Shown here: positions 63,291-64,000 of the stretch, piece by piece | Numbering within the stretch: position 1 is the first letter of the stretch | Layout of the letters: the number at the start of each line of letters is the position of its first letter | Assembly: GCF_901709675.1 (NCBI RefSeq) | Contig: NC_051107.1 | Coordinates: 3,412,001 to 3,476,000 of the forward strand | DNA length: 64,000 bases | Direction of reading: 5' to 3' | From: Syngnathus acus | Taxonomy: Eukaryota; Chordata; Actinopteri; Syngnathiformes; Syngnathidae | Notes under the pieces: generated by a model | The model's database searches: none | Seen by the model: only the letters and a program-made list of their open reading frames with translations | Told to the model about the DNA's origin: nothing | Position numbers and translations under genes: made by a program

Positions 63291-64000
63291 GTAAGTAATA
63301 CAATGTTATATATGTCAAAAATGTCATTTACAGTATAAATTTTTCAATGATCATGCATTCAAAGAATTTGGAATATTTGTGCATGTTTGTCCACATATTG
63401 AAAGCATTTTTCCTTTTTTTGCTGTCAATAAAAAGTGATAAATGCAGCACAGCTATGTGCAGTCACACATCATATGATTTGACAGCCTGGCCACTAATGG
63501 CATATGGCGTAAAAGGGGCAAAGTATAGGCCAAGCAACCAAACAAAAGAACTCAGTGGGACGTTAACTGCGTGTAACGTCCTTACACGTCCCCCGGGAGT
63601 CCTCAATTTAAAGTTTTGGGGCACAGTGAGAATACAGAGGAGTTATCTAGTGGATTCTGGCTCCGCCTTGTGGCAGTCTGGAAAATTACATCTATCAATC
63701 AACTATGTTTACCTTTTCGTTAAATAAAGCCCGAGACCGGATTAAAACCGTGCAATATCAATACACCATGTCCCACAAAAAAAGAAATCAATTACTAATG
63801 TTTAAACATACCACTTTGCATGTTAAACTCAGCATCACTTATACAATATTCCTTTTTTTCTTTTTTTTTTTACTTGACAGATTCGTGCAGCTAAAGTTAT
63901 GCAGCGTTTTATAATTTAGATTACATTTAAATATTGCTAACAATGAAAATGTATCCATTTTGCTTTTTATGTCAGTCCAATATCGGCGTGGAGATGCAGT

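Overview
The window is vertebrate nuclear DNA, almost certainly from a teleost fish. Genes are split into many short exons with canonical GT-AG junctions. Introns are compact, mostly 60-400 bp, with a few of 1-4 kb. Microsatellites, homopolymer runs and a hAT-type miniature element lie between genes. Four protein-coding genes could be reconstructed exon by exon, and every junction keeps phase: slc38a4 (+), slc38a2 (+), scaf11 (-) and arid2 (-). The same families are neighbours in the human ARID2-SCAF11-SLC38A1-SLC38A2-SLC38A4 cluster, so this is conserved synteny. Species cannot be fixed from the sequence.

Layout. 1-12.1 kb: no gene seen; one dispersed repeat and a tandemly duplicated AT-rich block. 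12.1-22.4 kb: slc38a4, with 15 coding exons, a 544-aa product and a 3.3-kb intron near its 3' end. 22.4-31.1 kb: intergenic, with one hAT MITE carrying 8-bp target duplications. 31.1-39.2 kb: slc38a2, with a TATA/GC-box promoter candidate, 15 coding exons and a 502-aa product. 39.5-45.6 kb: scaf11 on the minus strand, 13 coding exons and 1106 aa, tail-to-tail with slc38a2. 46.2-60.6 kb: arid2 on the minus strand, 21 coding exons and 1599 aa; its 3' end lies about 600 bp from the scaf11 first exon. 61-64 kb: upstream of arid2, with one well-formed but unidentified plus-strand exon.

Functions. slc38a4 and slc38a2 are tandem paralogues encoding system A sodium-coupled neutral amino acid transporters of the plasma membrane. 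scaf11 encodes a RING/SR-rich protein linked to pre-mRNA splicing. arid2 encodes the ARID/RFX/zinc-finger subunit of the PBAF chromatin remodeller.

The most interesting signal is regulatory. The ATF4/C-EBP composite core TGATGCAA occurs ten times in the window. Nine copies lie between 12.4 and 36 kb, inside or flanking the two transporter genes, and I found none by eye in scaf11 or arid2. Four of the nine share the longer core GGCTGATGCAA, and one sits just upstream of a TATA box. This suggests the transporter pair is wired as an amino-acid-starvation-responsive locus through many elements rather than one. A second signal is a ZNF143-type promoter motif followed by a minus-strand splice donor inside an slc38a2 intron, which suggests an antisense transcription unit.
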